DNA of 64,000 nucleotides from Hydrogenobacter thermophilus TK-6 (GCF_000010785.1 NC_013799.1:1302001-1366000); one strand, 5' to 3'. Positions 32,745 to 41,824 are shown, numbered from the stretch's first letter. The notes: generated by a model not told the origin, from the sequence alone. Numbers and translations: made by a program.

Positions 32745-33008
32745 TCATCTGACTTTGTAGGCTTTGAGCTGAGCTACCATATAGTTCATAGGAAGTCCTG
32801 CAAGCCTCGGATAACCAGCCTGAGGCATACCCTCCCCCTTCGCACCATGACAGGATATGCACGCAGGAGTGTTGCTCAAGCCCTGCACAGCTATTTTCTT
32901 ACCCTCGCTTTGGTAGTTTTCACCTGATAAGAGCTCTTTTCCGGCCCCAGCCGCCAGCAGTGCAAACCCGAGGACTGAAGTCAGCGTTAAGTATCCACTC
33001 TTTTTCAT
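32745..33008 (-). CDS. Monohaem cytochrome c fragment with signal peptide (upstream part of the broken gene)
   Basis: A signal peptide (1-20) and the haem motif CISCH followed by GAKGEGMPQAGYPRLAGLP are intact. The frame then ends at AYKVR, where related proteins carry another 20-25 residues before EEQMKAVAQYFASL. That lost helix reappears in a second frame (QMKAVAQYFASLKP, ending 32635), which itself stops at ERLAL where a second haem domain should begin. So the domain lacks its C-terminal helix and Met-ligand region. A GAGGT Shine-Dalgarno stretch lies upstream. I read it as the 5' piece of a multi-haem gene with two internal deletions. Confidence 0.7.
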   Translation of the reverse strand: MKKSGYLTLTSVLGFALLAAGAGKELLSGENYQSEGKKIAVQGLSNTPACISCHGAKGEGMPQAGYPRLAGLPMNYMVAQLKAYKVR

Positions 33009-33064
33009 ATTTGAACCTCTAATTTTAATATACGCTGGGTGTTTAATAAATTATAATCCTAACC

Positions 33065-34030
33065 ATGTACAGGTCCATCTTTTACGGCTCTTTGACCACA
33101 ATTCTCATAATAGCCCTGACTGCCCTTTACATTCTCAAAAAGACCCTTTCAAAAGATGTCCTTGGTATGCTTTTGCTTTTGGAAAAGAGGTATCTTTTCC
33201 TTGCTCTGCTCAGCATGTTCTTTTACCACACCTTTGACAACATAAGGCTCTTCATACTTTCAAGGGCTATGGGACTTAGATACTCTTTTATGTATGGCTA
33301 CATAGTGTCCTTCATAAACACCTTTGGTGCAACGGTCACACCAGCTCATGTGGGAGGAGAAGTTTTGTCGGTGTACACACTCATGAGGAAAGGTGGTAAG
33401 CTTCACAAGGTTATGAGCGTGGTAACTATGAAAACCTTAACAGGTGCTTCCTTTTTCATCTTAGCCTTGCCACTAACTGCCTATGCTCTTTTTAAAAATC
33501 CTTCTCAGGCAAAAGATCTTCTTGAGCTGATTATTGTGGTTTTAGCTATAACTGGAACCATATACTTATTTGTAAGGGTGTTTTTAAAGAGAAGCCCTTC
33601 CAACGGAAAGCTCACTACCAAAATAAAAAATACCTTAAAGAGATATGCTGTTACTATGAAGATATTTTTGAGGGACAAAAAGAGCTACATACTGGGTGCA
33701 GTTGTAAGTAGTGTGTTGCTTTACATATCTTTTCTTTCTGTGGGTGTTTTTCTAGTCAAAGCCTTTCATGTAAAGGTTGACATGGTGAGCGTATTTTTTA
33801 ACCAGCTCTTTCTGGTTTATGCCATTTTTGTGAGTCCTACACCCGGAGGTAGCGGTGTGGGTGAGCTGGGAGCGCTTTCCGCCTTTTCCCCATTTCTTGA
33901 GCCTTTTCTTCTGGGTATCTTTGCCCTTCTGTGGAGATTTTTTAGCCAGTACCTTAGCGCTTTAATAGGGGGTGTTCTTCTTTCTGCGCTTTTGCTTATT
34001 GACACAAAAAAGCTTAAATATGGGAGTTAG
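33065..34030 (+). CDS. Flippase-like integral membrane protein (UPF0104/YbhN, lysylphosphatidylglycerol synthase TM family)
   Basis: The 321 residues form about eight membrane segments. The conserved stretches NTFGATVTPAHVGGEVLSVY (first part) and SPTPGGSGVGELGAL match the UPF0104/AglD-like family, proposed to move lipids across membranes. It overlaps lpxK by 11 bp, suggesting a role in lipid A or envelope lipid handling, as inference. TATAAT ends 7 nt before the ATG with no SD sequence. Confidence 0.85.
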   Translation: MYRSIFYGSLTTILIIALTALYILKKTLSKDVLGMLLLLEKRYLFLALLSMFFYHTFDNIRLFILSRAMGLRYSFMYGYIVSFINTFGATVTPAHVGGEVLSVYTLMRKGGKLHKVMSVVTMKTLTGASFFILALPLTAYALFKNPSQAKDLLELIIVVLAITGTIYLFVRVFLKRSPSNGKLTTKIKNTLKRYAVTMKIFLRDKKSYILGAVVSSVLLYISFLSVGVFLVKAFHVKVDMVSVFFNQLFLVYAIFVSPTPGGSGVGELGALSAFSPFLEPFLLGIFALLWRFFSQYLSALIGGVLLSALLLIDTKKLKYGS

Positions 34031-34997
34031 CCTTCTGGACCTTACAAACCCTTACAGCTGGGCAGTAAGCTTGAGAAACCTTCTTTATGACTGGGGAGTT
34101 TTTAGAGTCTGTAAGCTTGGTGTTCCTGTCATAAGTGTTGGTAATTTATCTGTGGGTGGCAGTGGAAAGAGTAGTCTTGTAAGGTATCTGGCTCAGCATC
34201 TGGCAGATAAGTTTCATGTTTGCATACTCTCAAGAGGCTACAAGAGAAAGAGCAAGGGGACTAAGATAGTCTCATACAGAGGTGATCTGATGGTAAGCTG
34301 GAAAGAGGCAGGAGACGAGCCTTTTATGCTTGCCAAGGTCCTAAAGGGGGTGAGCCTTGTGGTGGACGAGGACAGATGCAGAGGTGGGGCTTTTGCAGTC
34401 AAAGAGCTGGGCGCAGAGGTTATAATCCTTGATGATGGCTTTCAACACAGAAGACTCTACAGAGACTTGGACATACTTTTGCTAAAGGAGGTGGACCTCA
34501 AGGATCATCTCCTTCCCTTTGGCAGGCTCAGAGAACCAATTTCCTCTATTTATAGAGCTGACGCTCTGGTTTTATCTTATCAGGATATTAAAGAGTGGGA
34601 TGTAAAACTTCCAAAACCCACCTTTAGGCTCTGGAGGAAAGATTGGAGGATCCTTGATAGCCAAGGAAGAGTTTTAAATGACTGTAGAGGGCTTGAATTT
34701 ATTGCCTTCTCTGGCCTGGGTGATAACGAGCAGTTTTTTAAAACCTTGGAGCGCCTGGGAATTAAAGTGGTTAAAAAACTCTCCTTCAGGGATCACTACC
34801 ATTACAAAGACATGAAGCTCTCAGAAGACCATCTTTACATAACCACTCTGAAAGACTTGGTAAAACTCCCTCCAAACAAAAACATATACTACCTTGATTT
34901 TTCCATTGAGGTTCCTGGGTTGATGGAGCTTGTGGAGAGTGTTATAATTAGAGAGCAGAGGGCTGGTAGCTCAGCAGGCAGAGCAACGGACTCTTAA
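34020..34997 (+). CDS. lpxK: Tetraacyldisaccharide 4'-kinase
   Basis: LpxK phosphorylates the 4' position of the lipid A precursor at the inner membrane. The 325-residue protein shows an N-terminal SWAVSLRNLLYDWG helix, the P-loop SVGNLSVGGSGKS, ILSRGYKRKSKG, DEPFMLAK and LDDGFQHRRL. The ATG at 34020 is used because it places the N-terminus as in other LpxK proteins. The last 12 or so codons and the stop (34995-34997) lie inside the tRNA-Lys gene on the same strand; the encoded tail RAGSSAGRATDS is not a usual LpxK ending. Confidence 0.93.
   Translation: MGVSLLDLTNPYSWAVSLRNLLYDWGVFRVCKLGVPVISVGNLSVGGSGKSSLVRYLAQHLADKFHVCILSRGYKRKSKGTKIVSYRGDLMVSWKEAGDEPFMLAKVLKGVSLVVDEDRCRGGAFAVKELGAEVIILDDGFQHRRLYRDLDILLLKEVDLKDHLLPFGRLREPISSIYRADALVLSYQDIKEWDVKLPKPTFRLWRKDWRILDSQGRVLNDCRGLEFIAFSGLGDNEQFFKTLERLGIKVVKKLSFRDHYHYKDMKLSEDHLYITTLKDLVKLPPNKNIYYLDFSIEVPGLMELVESVIIREQRAGSSAGRATDS
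34920..34948 (+). promoter_or_regulatory. Promoter of tRNA-Lys
   Basis: TTGATG (34920-34925) and TATAAT (34943-34948) are 17 bp apart and lie inside the lpxK coding region. The -10 box ends 11 nt before the first base of the tRNA. The same 11-nt distance is found at the tRNA-Met and tRNA-Asp genes. Confidence 0.8.
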
Positions 34998-35032
34998 TCC
35001 GTGGGTCGCGGGTTCGACTCCCGCCCAGCCCA
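34960..35032 (+). tRNA. tRNA-Lys (anticodon CTT)
   Basis: A full cloverleaf can be drawn: acceptor GGGCTGG with CCAGCCC, D arm GCTC/GAGC, anticodon stem ACGGA/TCCGT around loop CTCTTAA, and T arm CGCGGG... with TTCGACT. The anticodon CTT reads AAG. Discriminator A; the CCA end is not encoded. The 5' half overlaps the 3' end of lpxK, and the DNA ligase start codon lies 9 nt after the tRNA. Confidence 0.97.
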
Positions 35033-35041
35033 TTTGATAGA

Positions 35042-36760
35042 ATGAAGTTTAAAGAGCTTTCCCAGTACTTTCAGAGATTGGAAGAGACCACAAGCAGATT
35101 GGAAATGTCCAACATTCTGGCAGACATGCTTGGCAAAGCAACATACGAAGATATAGACAAAATGGTTTATCTCACTCTTGGAGAGATACTGCCACCTTTC
35201 AGGGGCATTGAGCTCGGTGTATCCGAAAAGCTAATGACGGAAGCTCTTTCTAAATCTTCCAACACAAAAATCTCTGAAGTGGAAAAACTTTACAAGCTCA
35301 CCGGGGACCTGGGAGAGGTGGCTTATAAGCTGGTAAATTGGGAAGGGAGAGACCTCACTGTCGGGCAGGTTTATGACGAGATTTTGGATATAGCAACAAC
35401 AAGGGGCACAAAAGATAAAGTCCTCAGAATAATGAGTCTTCTGAAAGGTCTTTCAAATCTGGAAGCCAAGTACATCACAAGAATAATAGTGGGTAGGCTC
35501 AGGCTGGGTGTGGGAGACGCCACACTGATAGAAGCTCTGGCTAATCTTGTTGGTGGCAAGGAACACAAAACAGACATAGAAAGAGCATATAACCTCTGTT
35601 CTGACCTTGGTTTGGTAGCAAAAACTCTCATACAGAAAGGCTTGGAAGGCATAAGGAGCTTTAAAGTGCAGGTAGGCTATCCCATCAGGATGGCTCTTGC
35701 AGAGAGAGTTACAAATGCAGAGGAGATAGTTAGAAGGCTTGGAAGGTGTGCAGTAGAAGCCAAGTACGACGGCTTTAGACTTCAGGTGCACAAAAAAGAC
35801 AAAGATGTAGAAATATATTCCAGGAACCTGGAGAGGATGACGGACATGTTCCCCGATGTAAAGTCAGCTATTTTACAGCATATAAAGTTCAGAGAGTTGG
35901 TGCTGGAGGGTGAAGCTATAACCTACAACGAGGAGACGGGAGAGTTTTACCCTTTTCAGATAACCATACAGAGGAAGAGAAAGTACGGTGTATATGAGTA
36001 TGCAAAAGAATTTCCCCTAAAGCTCTTTGCCTTTGACCTGCTTTACTTGGAGGGTGAGGACTTTACTTCAAAACCTTTCATAGATCGCAGGAGGAAGCTG
36101 GAGGAGATACTCCCAAAAAACTCGCTCATACTTCCCTCAGAAATGTTTATAACCGATAGCGTCAAAGAGATAGAGAGATTCTTTGAGGATGCTGTGGCGA
36201 GAGGCTTAGAGGGTATAATGGCAAAGAGGTTAGACGCTCCTTACACTGCCGGTTCAAGAAACTTCAACTGGATAAAGCTAAAGAGGAGCTACAAAGGTTC
36301 CCTTGCTGACACCATAGATGTGGTTATAGTGGGATACTTTTACGGAAAGGGAAGCAGGGCAAAGTTAGGAATAGGAGCTCTGCTGACAGCCCTCTATGAC
36401 CCTGCAACAGATACCTTTAAAACTGTCAGCAAGGTAGGTTCAGGCTTTACCGAAGAGGAGTGGATAAAACTCAAAGAGATGCTGGATGAAATAAAACTTC
36501 CCCACAGACATGCAAGGGTTGACTCCCTTCTGGAAGCTGATGTTTGGGTTGAGCCTAAGTATGTAATAACGGTGAATGCCGACGAAATAACCAGATCTCC
36601 ACTTCATACAGCTGGAAGGACCACAGAAGAACCGGGCTTTGCCCTAAGATTTCCAAGAGCTGTTGGATTTATAAGGAGCGACAAAAGAGCAGAGGATGCC
36701 AACACAGTGGAAGAGATAGAGAACATGTACAAGATGCAGAAAAGAGTAAGTGTTGAGTAG
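35042..36760 (+). CDS. lig: ATP-dependent DNA ligase, archaeal type
   Basis: This 572-residue ligase has the adenylation motif AKYDGFR with the catalytic Lys, then EGEAI, EGIMAKRLDAPYTAG and WIKLKRSY, followed by the OB-fold. The N-terminal DNA-binding domain (about 1-190) contains RLRLGVGDATLIEAL, typical of archaeal and Aquifex-type ligase I. Most bacteria rely on the NAD-dependent LigA instead, so this gene is a likely ancient transfer from archaea (inference). The start codon is 9 nt after tRNA-Lys and the stop abuts tRNA-Met on the other strand. Confidence 0.95.
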   Translation: MKFKELSQYFQRLEETTSRLEMSNILADMLGKATYEDIDKMVYLTLGEILPPFRGIELGVSEKLMTEALSKSSNTKISEVEKLYKLTGDLGEVAYKLVNWEGRDLTVGQVYDEILDIATTRGTKDKVLRIMSLLKGLSNLEAKYITRIIVGRLRLGVGDATLIEALANLVGGKEHKTDIERAYNLCSDLGLVAKTLIQKGLEGIRSFKVQVGYPIRMALAERVTNAEEIVRRLGRCAVEAKYDGFRLQVHKKDKDVEIYSRNLERMTDMFPDVKSAILQHIKFRELVLEGEAITYNEETGEFYPFQITIQRKRKYGVYEYAKEFPLKLFAFDLLYLEGEDFTSKPFIDRRRKLEEILPKNSLILPSEMFITDSVKEIERFFEDAVARGLEGIMAKRLDAPYTAGSRNFNWIKLKRSYKGSLADTIDVVIVGYFYGKGSRAKLGIGALLTALYDPATDTFKTVSKVGSGFTEEEWIKLKEMLDEIKLPHRHARVDSLLEADVWVEPKYVITVNADEITRSPLHTAGRTTEEPGFALRFPRAVGFIRSDKRAEDANTVEEIENMYKMQKRVSVE

Positions 36761-36834
36761 TGGCGGTGGGAGGACTCGAACCTCCGACCTGAGACTTATG
36801 AGATCTCCGCTCTAACCAGCTGAGCTACACCGCC
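36761..36834 (-). tRNA. tRNA-Met (anticodon CAT), elongator or Ile-lysidine type
   Basis: The minus strand folds into a cloverleaf with acceptor GGCGGTG/CACCGCC, D arm GCTC/GAGC, anticodon stem GAGAT/GTCTC around CTCATAA, and T arm GGAGG/CCTCC. The first pair is G-C and the anticodon stem lacks the three G-C pairs of initiator tRNA, so it is not initiator tRNA. Elongator Met is favoured, but a tRNA-Ile with lysidine at C34 has the same CAT anticodon. CCA is not encoded. Confidence 0.93.
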
Positions 36835-36845
36835 TCGGTTTAAAT

Positions 36846-36874
36846 ATTATAAACCACTCCCACCTATGTATCAA
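36846..36874 (-). promoter_or_regulatory. Promoter of tRNA-Met
   Basis: Read on the minus strand, TTGATA (36869-36874) and TATAAT (36846-36851) are spaced 17 bp, and the -10 box ends 11 nt before the tRNA. The region lies between the tRNA and the end of the GspL-like gene. Confidence 0.8.
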
Positions 36875-36879
36875 CAGCA

Positions 36880-37929
36880 TTAGAGCCCTACCCTTATCTT
36901 AAAAGGCTGACCATAGGGAGGGTTAAGCTGTGATGACTGCACTTGAACATCTTTGTATTTACCTTGAAGACTTTGAGTAAGTAGTGAAAGGGATGGTGTG
37001 TAGCCTTCTATAGTTATGCTTTTACCATCGTAATAAAGGTTCACTATCTTAGTTTTTGCAGGAAGGACCTCCACCAAGTTGGCAAAAGCCTTCAGAAAGC
37101 TCTCCCCTTTGAGTAGCTGTAGCACTGTCCTTTTTGCATTAACTTCCTTTAGCTTAGTCTCGTACCTATCCGCCAGGGGCTGTAGCTTTTCTATCTCCTC
37201 ATTTACCCTATTTAACTTACCTTTTAGGTAGTAAAGGTCGTAAGCCATAGCACCTAAACCCAAAAGAAGGAAGATAAAAACTCCTGCTGCTGTGTAGAGG
37301 TATCTTTTGCCAATTTTAATTGGAAAAAACCTGCGCCTATCGTAAAAGACAGGTTCCAAAGGCTCACCTTTTAAAAGCGCCTCCAGAGCCAAACATGCAA
37401 CGCTGTATTCATCCTCAATAACTTTGCCGTCCGCCTTCTCCGATAGCACTGTGTCTGTGAGCTTACCATCCTTTATAAGCACCTTCTCATAAAGCCCCTC
37501 CCTTAAGTTCCTGTAAAAGAGTCCATCCCCTAAGTATCTGTAAAGAGCGGGTGATGGAACAAGGAACCTCAGGTTAGGCAAGCTTAGGAGTTCATCGTAC
37601 AAAGATTGAGGTATGGCAAATATCAGACACTCCACCTCCTTTTCCGATGCTTCCAAAGGTAAGACGCTTACCGTTAAAGGTTCCTTAAGAGGAAATATCT
37701 CTTCTATGTTTAATATAACTGCCTCTTTTATGTCTTCGAGCGCCTCAACAGGAAAGCTGTACTTCCTTACGAAAAGTACATCTCTTCCTATGGCTACACC
37801 TAAGGACTTACCAACCGAGACCTTTTTGAGTTCCTCAAAGCTTGTTATACGAAACCTTCCCTCGTGCGAACATGCATATATACCCCCGCGCGTTAGCTCT
37901 ATCCCAATGTTTTCTTTCCTAAACTTCAT
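36880..37929 (-). CDS. GspL/PilM-PilN-like inner-membrane protein
   Basis: The 349 residues split into an N-terminal actin-fold-like cytoplasmic part (1-200, with [12 protein letters not shown] at the start as in PilM/GspL), one membrane segment (about 212-232) and a C-terminal PilN-type region with a coiled coil ([19 protein letters not shown]) and a ferredoxin-like domain. This single-protein arrangement matches GspL, the assembly platform protein that bridges cytoplasmic ATPase and periplasm; in type IV pili the same jobs are done by separate PilM and PilN. It is alone here, with no other secretion genes beside it, and overlaps rpoD by 4 bp. Confidence 0.7.
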   Translation of the reverse strand: MKFRKENIGIELTRGGIYACSHEGRFRITSFEELKKVSVGKSLGVAIGRDVLFVRKYSFPVEALEDIKEAVILNIEEIFPLKEPLTVSVLPLEASEKEVECLIFAIPQSLYDELLSLPNLRFLVPSPALYRYLGDGLFYRNLREGLYEKVLIKDGKLTDTVLSEKADGKVIEDEYSVACLALEALLKGEPLEPVFYDRRRFFPIKIGKRYLYTAAGVFIFLLLGLGAMAYDLYYLKGKLNRVNEEIEKLQPLADRYETKLKEVNAKRTVLQLLKGESFLKAFANLVEVLPAKTKIVNLYYDGKSITIEGYTPSLSLLTQSLQGKYKDVQVQSSQLNPPYGQPFKIRVGL

Positions 37930-39638
37930 ATCTCAAAATCTTTCAGATACTTAGCTCTTGCGGGATGCCTGAGTTTTCTTATAGCTTTGGTTTCTATTTG
38001 TCTTATCCTCTCCCTAGTTACATTGAACATCTTGCCTATCTGCTCTAAGGTGTACTCTGTACCATCAACAAGTCCATACCTGTACATGAGGATCTCCTTT
38101 TCTTTTTCTCCCAAAGTGCTTAGCACCTTTATAAGCTGTTCCCTGAGGAGTTTTCTTGAAACTTGCTCCTCAGGTGATAAGACACTCTTGTCTTCTATAA
38201 AGTCTTTGAGGTGAGTTTCTTCGTCGTCCCCTATGGGTGTCTCAAGAGATATAGGCTCTTGAGAAGTTCTCATAACCTTCCTCGCCTTTTCCACCGATAT
38301 GCCCAGATATTTAGCTATCTCCTCAGGGAAAGGTTCGCGCCCCAGCTCCTGAAAGAGTTTTTTGTGAGCCTTTGTAATGTCGTTGATGGTTTCTATCATG
38401 TGAACTGGTATTCTTATGGTCCGCGCCTGATCCGCTATAGCCCGGGTTATAGCCTGCCTTATCCACCATGTGGCATAGGTGGAAAACTTATAACCTTTTC
38501 TGTAATCGTACTTGTCTACTGCCTTCATAAGACCTATGTTGCCTTCCTGTATAAGGTCCAGAAAGTGCAAACCTCTGTTGACATACTTTTTAGCGATAGA
38601 CACTACGAGCCTTAGGTTACACTTGACCATAACTTGCTTTGCTTTTGTTACCTTTGTCCTGCCTTCCTTTATGATGTGCATTACTCTATCCAGCTCCTCT
38701 GGCAAAACCCCCAACTCTTTTCTAAGTTCTTTTACCTCCCTCTCAAGGGTTAGATACTCACTCCTAAGAACCTGAAATCTGGCAAATCCATAACCCGCCC
38801 TCTCTGCCCTGAGCTGCAGGTCCTGTCTTTGATCGTAAAACTTTATCAGCTCTTCCACATTGGGATATATGCTTTCTAACTTTTTCCTTCTTGCTTCATA
38901 CTCTTTTAACCTCTTGGTGTACCTTTTATACAGGTTTAAAAGTTCGTCTGCTATCTTTTCAAACTTGGAATACTTGAGTTTCATATCCTTTAATACTCTG
39001 TTCATCTTGGCATGTTTCTCAAGATACTTCCTTTTGTCTTCTGGTGTTTGATATTTAAGGTAAAGCTCCCTCCAGACAAGCGCTTCTTTGTATGCCTTTG
39101 CAAGCTCAAGACCCTTTTCAATGAAGTATCTTTCAAGGTGTTCGTGGCTCTCCTCATACTCCTCCACCGTTTTGCTCTCATCCATTGTATCCATCAGGTC
39201 CGTAGCTTTTATCTTTCCGTTGCAAACATTTCCCCACTCTCTCAACACCCGGTCAATAAGAAAGGAAGTTCTCAAAAGCCCTCGCCTCATGATCTTCCTC
39301 CCCATCTCTATCTGTTTTGCGTACATGATCTCCTCTTCCCTACTCAGAAGGGGTATCCTTCCCATCTCTCTAAGATAAAGTTTTACCGGGTCGCCATCTC
39401 TTGCGGTCAGAAGGAGGTTTTCCGTTGACACAGTAAACTCGTCGCCATGCTCCAGCTCCTCTGTTATTTCTTCACTCTCTATGATCCTTACGCCCCTTTC
39501 CTGAAGGAAGTCCATGATCTCTTCGTATGCTTCTGAATCAACAACATCTTCCCCTAAAGCTTCGTTAATCTCGTCATAGGTTACATACCCTTTCTCACCG
39601 AGTTCCATGAGCTTTTTTATGTTGTCCTTACTCAGCAT
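37926..39638 (-). CDS. rpoD: Primary sigma factor, RNA polymerase sigma-70
   Basis: The 570 residues include an N-terminal region 1.1-like part, region 1.2 ([21 protein letters not shown]), a non-conserved region with coiled coils, region 2 ([20 protein letters not shown] and [20 protein letters not shown]-like core with [11 protein letters not shown]), region 3 and region 4 ([19 protein letters not shown]). This is the full housekeeping sigma, consistent with the TTGACA/TATAAT promoters seen in the window. AGGAGG precedes the ATG and TATATT lies further upstream, so its mRNA has a normal leader. The start of the GspL-like gene overlaps its end (ATGA). Confidence 0.96.
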   Translation of the reverse strand: MLSKDNIKKLMELGEKGYVTYDEINEALGEDVVDSEAYEEIMDFLQERGVRIIESEEITEELEHGDEFTVSTENLLLTARDGDPVKLYLREMGRIPLLSREEEIMYAKQIEMGRKIMRRGLLRTSFLIDRVLREWGNVCNGKIKATDLMDTMDESKTVEEYEESHEHLERYFIEKGLELAKAYKEALVWRELYLKYQTPEDKRKYLEKHAKMNRVLKDMKLKYSKFEKIADELLNLYKRYTKRLKEYEARRKKLESIYPNVEELIKFYDQRQDLQLRAERAGYGFARFQVLRSEYLTLEREVKELRKELGVLPEELDRVMHIIKEGRTKVTKAKQVMVKCNLRLVVSIAKKYVNRGLHFLDLIQEGNIGLMKAVDKYDYRKGYKFSTYATWWIRQAITRAIADQARTIRIPVHMIETINDITKAHKKLFQELGREPFPEEIAKYLGISVEKARKVMRTSQEPISLETPIGDDEETHLKDFIEDKSVLSPEEQVSRKLLREQLIKVLSTLGEKEKEILMYRYGLVDGTEYTLEQIGKMFNVTRERIRQIETKAIRKLRHPARAKYLKDFEI

Positions 39639-39702
39639 ACCTTACCTCCTTCATAAATTTTTATAATATAGTTCCCTTGAGATCATTGGCAACGAGCGTA
39701 GC

Positions 39703-40218
39703 TTACCTGACATGTAAAAAGTCCTCAACGGACCTCTTTGGTACTCTGATGGGTTCTTCTGCTGGATATCCTATGGTAAGTATGGAGACAGGCTTCCAAG
39801 ATCCCGGTACGCCAAGAAACTGCTTCAATCCATTTTCGTCAAAGGCACCTACCCAGCATGTGCCCAAACCCATCGCAGTTGCTGCAAGTTGAGCATAGGC
39901 ACAGGCTATGGTGGCATCTTGAAGGCTGTAGAGTTCCAGACCTCTCCTGCCATACTTCCACACATTCCTCTCTGGGTTGGCAAAGAATAGAAGGATAGCA
40001 GGAGCCTCTGCAATAAACCACTGATTTAAGGCAAATCTTGCCACCTGCGCCTTCTTTTTTTCGTCGCTTACCAACACTACCTCAAAGGCTTGCAGATTAC
40101 CAGCAGATGGTGCCATACTTGCAGCTTTTAGTATCCATTGTATCTTCTCTTTCTCCACAGGATCTTTCCTGTAGCTTCTCACCGAATGTCTATTTTTTAT
40201 CACTTCAAAGAACTCCAT
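39703..40218 (-). CDS. Nitroreductase-family flavoprotein
   Basis: The 171-residue protein has the FMN-binding motif NRHSVRSYRKDPV near the start, ASMAPSAGNLQAFEVV and DATIACAYAQLAATAMGLGTCWVGAF, all typical of NAD(P)H nitroreductases. The natural substrate is unknown; members reduce nitro groups, quinones or flavins. It overlaps the phosphoribosyltransferase gene upstream by 14 bp. Confidence 0.9.
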   Translation of the reverse strand: MEFFEVIKNRHSVRSYRKDPVEKEKIQWILKAASMAPSAGNLQAFEVVLVSDEKKKAQVARFALNQWFIAEAPAILLFFANPERNVWKYGRRGLELYSLQDATIACAYAQLAATAMGLGTCWVGAFDENGLKQFLGVPGSWKPVSILTIGYPAEEPIRVPKRSVEDFLHVR

Positions 40219-40846
40219 TTTTTAGAAGCTCCATAACTTCCTCGTCCCTTACCTCGTGAAAATCTCTGTAAAACATACCTACTGCAAAGCTCGGCTCGTC
40301 AGACTCATAATAACAGTAAACCTCATCAGCATACTCCTTTATCTTTCTTATGGTATCTGTGGGACACACAGGAGATGCAACAAGAACTTTCACAGCGCCC
40401 TTCCTCTTGACAAAGTTTACACCCGCTATCACCGTATAACCTGTTGCTATGCCATCGTCAACAACTATCACCTCCCTGTCTCTTACCTCTGGCATTTTCC
40501 CCTTTAGAAAATTCCTTTCCCTTTCCCTTATCTTTTTAAGCTCCTCCTGAGCCACCTGCTTTATGGCGTCTTCAGAGATCTTAAAGTAGCCCACAGTTTT
40601 TCTGTCAAGGTAGACCTCACCGTCAGGGTCTATGGCTCCAAAGGCAAGCTCCGGATTTTGAGGTACGCCCAGCTTTCTCACTATAAGCAGGCTCATGGGA
40701 AGGCTTAAAACTCGTGCCACCTCCTTTGCCACAACCACCCCACCCCTTGGTATACCAAGAACTATTGGGTTTAACTCTCTGTCTATCTTATCCTTTATAT
40801 ACTCCCCCAACAGAATTCCTGCGGATACTCTATCGGAAAAAACCAT
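40205..40846 (-). CDS. Phosphoribosyltransferase domain protein
   Basis: The PRPP-binding motif VIVVDDGIATGYT (residues around 125-137) and the PRGGVVVAKEVA loop mark a type I phosphoribosyltransferase fold; 213 aa. The broader family (COG1926) includes stand-alone proteins of unknown substrate that often act as regulators or salvage enzymes. It starts only 14 bp from the divergent DUF2103-like gene, so the two promoters must overlap coding sequence. Confidence 0.85.
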   Translation of the reverse strand: MVFSDRVSAGILLGEYIKDKIDRELNPIVLGIPRGGVVVAKEVARVLSLPMSLLIVRKLGVPQNPELAFGAIDPDGEVYLDRKTVGYFKISEDAIKQVAQEELKKIRERERNFLKGKMPEVRDREVIVVDDGIATGYTVIAGVNFVKRKGAVKVLVASPVCPTDTIRKIKEYADEVYCYYESDEPSFAVGMFYRDFHEVRDEEVMELLKNGVL

Positions 40847-40860
40847 CTTAAATTAAATAT

Positions 40861-41154
40861 ATGAGCAAACGCAGGAAAGACAAGGTAAAGATGGAACACA
40901 GCTTACTGGAAGGTCTTGAGAAACACCTGAGAATTATATCGTCTTTTGAAAGTGTAAAAAGCATAATACCCGGCAGAATATCAAGACAGAACAGAGGAAG
41001 AGGTTCAAAAGGGATATTCTTAAAGTATAGAACTTCCACGGGTTTCAAGCTTCTTTACAAGACTGGCACATCCACTCAAGAGGTGTTTGTAGTGTGCACT
41101 GACAGTGAAGCTTTTGAAAGACAGTTTAGAGAAGTTTATAAATACGAAGTATAG
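40861..41154 (+). CDS. Small DUF2103-like protein
   Basis: The 97-residue basic protein has HSLLEGLEKHLRIISSF, VKSIIPGRISRQNRGRG and STGFKLLYKTGTSTQEVFVV. This order resembles DUF2103, a small family best known in archaea and described as possibly metal-binding. TAAATT ends 6 nt before the ATG, with no SD sequence. The 3' end overlaps coaX on the other strand by 29 bp. The family call is by eye and tentative. Confidence 0.6.
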   Translation: MSKRRKDKVKMEHSLLEGLEKHLRIISSFESVKSIIPGRISRQNRGRGSKGIFLKYRTSTGFKLLYKTGTSTQEVFVVCTDSEAFERQFREVYKYEV

Positions 41155-41824
41155 CCTTGTGAAGCAAAAGAGGGTCGTAAGTGCCTAAATCTTCAAGTAG
41201 CCATCCATCACCTCCAGTGATTATCAAAGAAAACTCTTTAAAGTAGTGAGTTTTTAGCTCTTCAAGGACAGCTTTTATAAAGCTCTTAGCTTCTTTCATT
41301 ATCCCACCTAAAAGAGCAGTTTTTGTGTCCCTTCCCAGAAACACCTCTTGCACTTTTTCAAGATTTATGTAAGGGACAAGTTCAGCTCTCTCCGAGAGGC
41401 ATCTTAGTTTTCCAGAAAGACCAAGACTTATAAACCCACCTTCAAACACACCATCCACCAAAGCATCAAGCACAAGGGCTGTGCCGGAGCTGACTACAAG
41501 AGCGTTGTCTGAGTAAAAGCTAAGAGCGCCATAAAGGTTTAAAAGCCTGTCTATACCCACCTTCCTGGTATCAAAGGAGGCTCTCAGAGGTACACATTCA
41601 TGCGTTATAAAGTCGGCATTTTTGAAAACCTCCATCAGAGTGAAGTTCAGGGAAGGCTTTACAGATGCTATATAAACCTTATCATAGTCACCTTTAAGCT
41701 CTTCTACTTTTTCGTGGGCAAACTTTCCCAAAAAAATAAGCTCATTTTTTTCAAAAAGACAGGCATCAACGCTGGTGTTTCCCACATCAAGAATCAAAAC
41801 TTTGGTAAACCTTTGTCCCTTCAT
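41126..41824 (-). CDS. coaX: Type III pantothenate kinase
   Basis: CoaX phosphorylates pantothenate, the first step of coenzyme A synthesis. The ASKHA-fold phosphate loop LDVGNTSVDACLF is near the start, followed by KVGIDRLLNL, SSGTALVLDALVDGVFEGGFIS and a C-terminal TGGDGWLLEDL. The usual GGxIxPG is GGFISLG here, a Pro to Leu change. The ATG at 41824 (232 aa) overlaps the end of thrB by 38 bp; a TTG at 41797 would place the start right before the conserved loop and is possible. Confidence 0.88.
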   Translation of the reverse strand: MKGQRFTKVLILDVGNTSVDACLFEKNELIFLGKFAHEKVEELKGDYDKVYIASVKPSLNFTLMEVFKNADFITHECVPLRASFDTRKVGIDRLLNLYGALSFYSDNALVVSSGTALVLDALVDGVFEGGFISLGLSGKLRCLSERAELVPYINLEKVQEVFLGRDTKTALLGGIMKEAKSFIKAVLEELKTHYFKEFSLIITGGDGWLLEDLGTYDPLLLHKAILRIYKLL

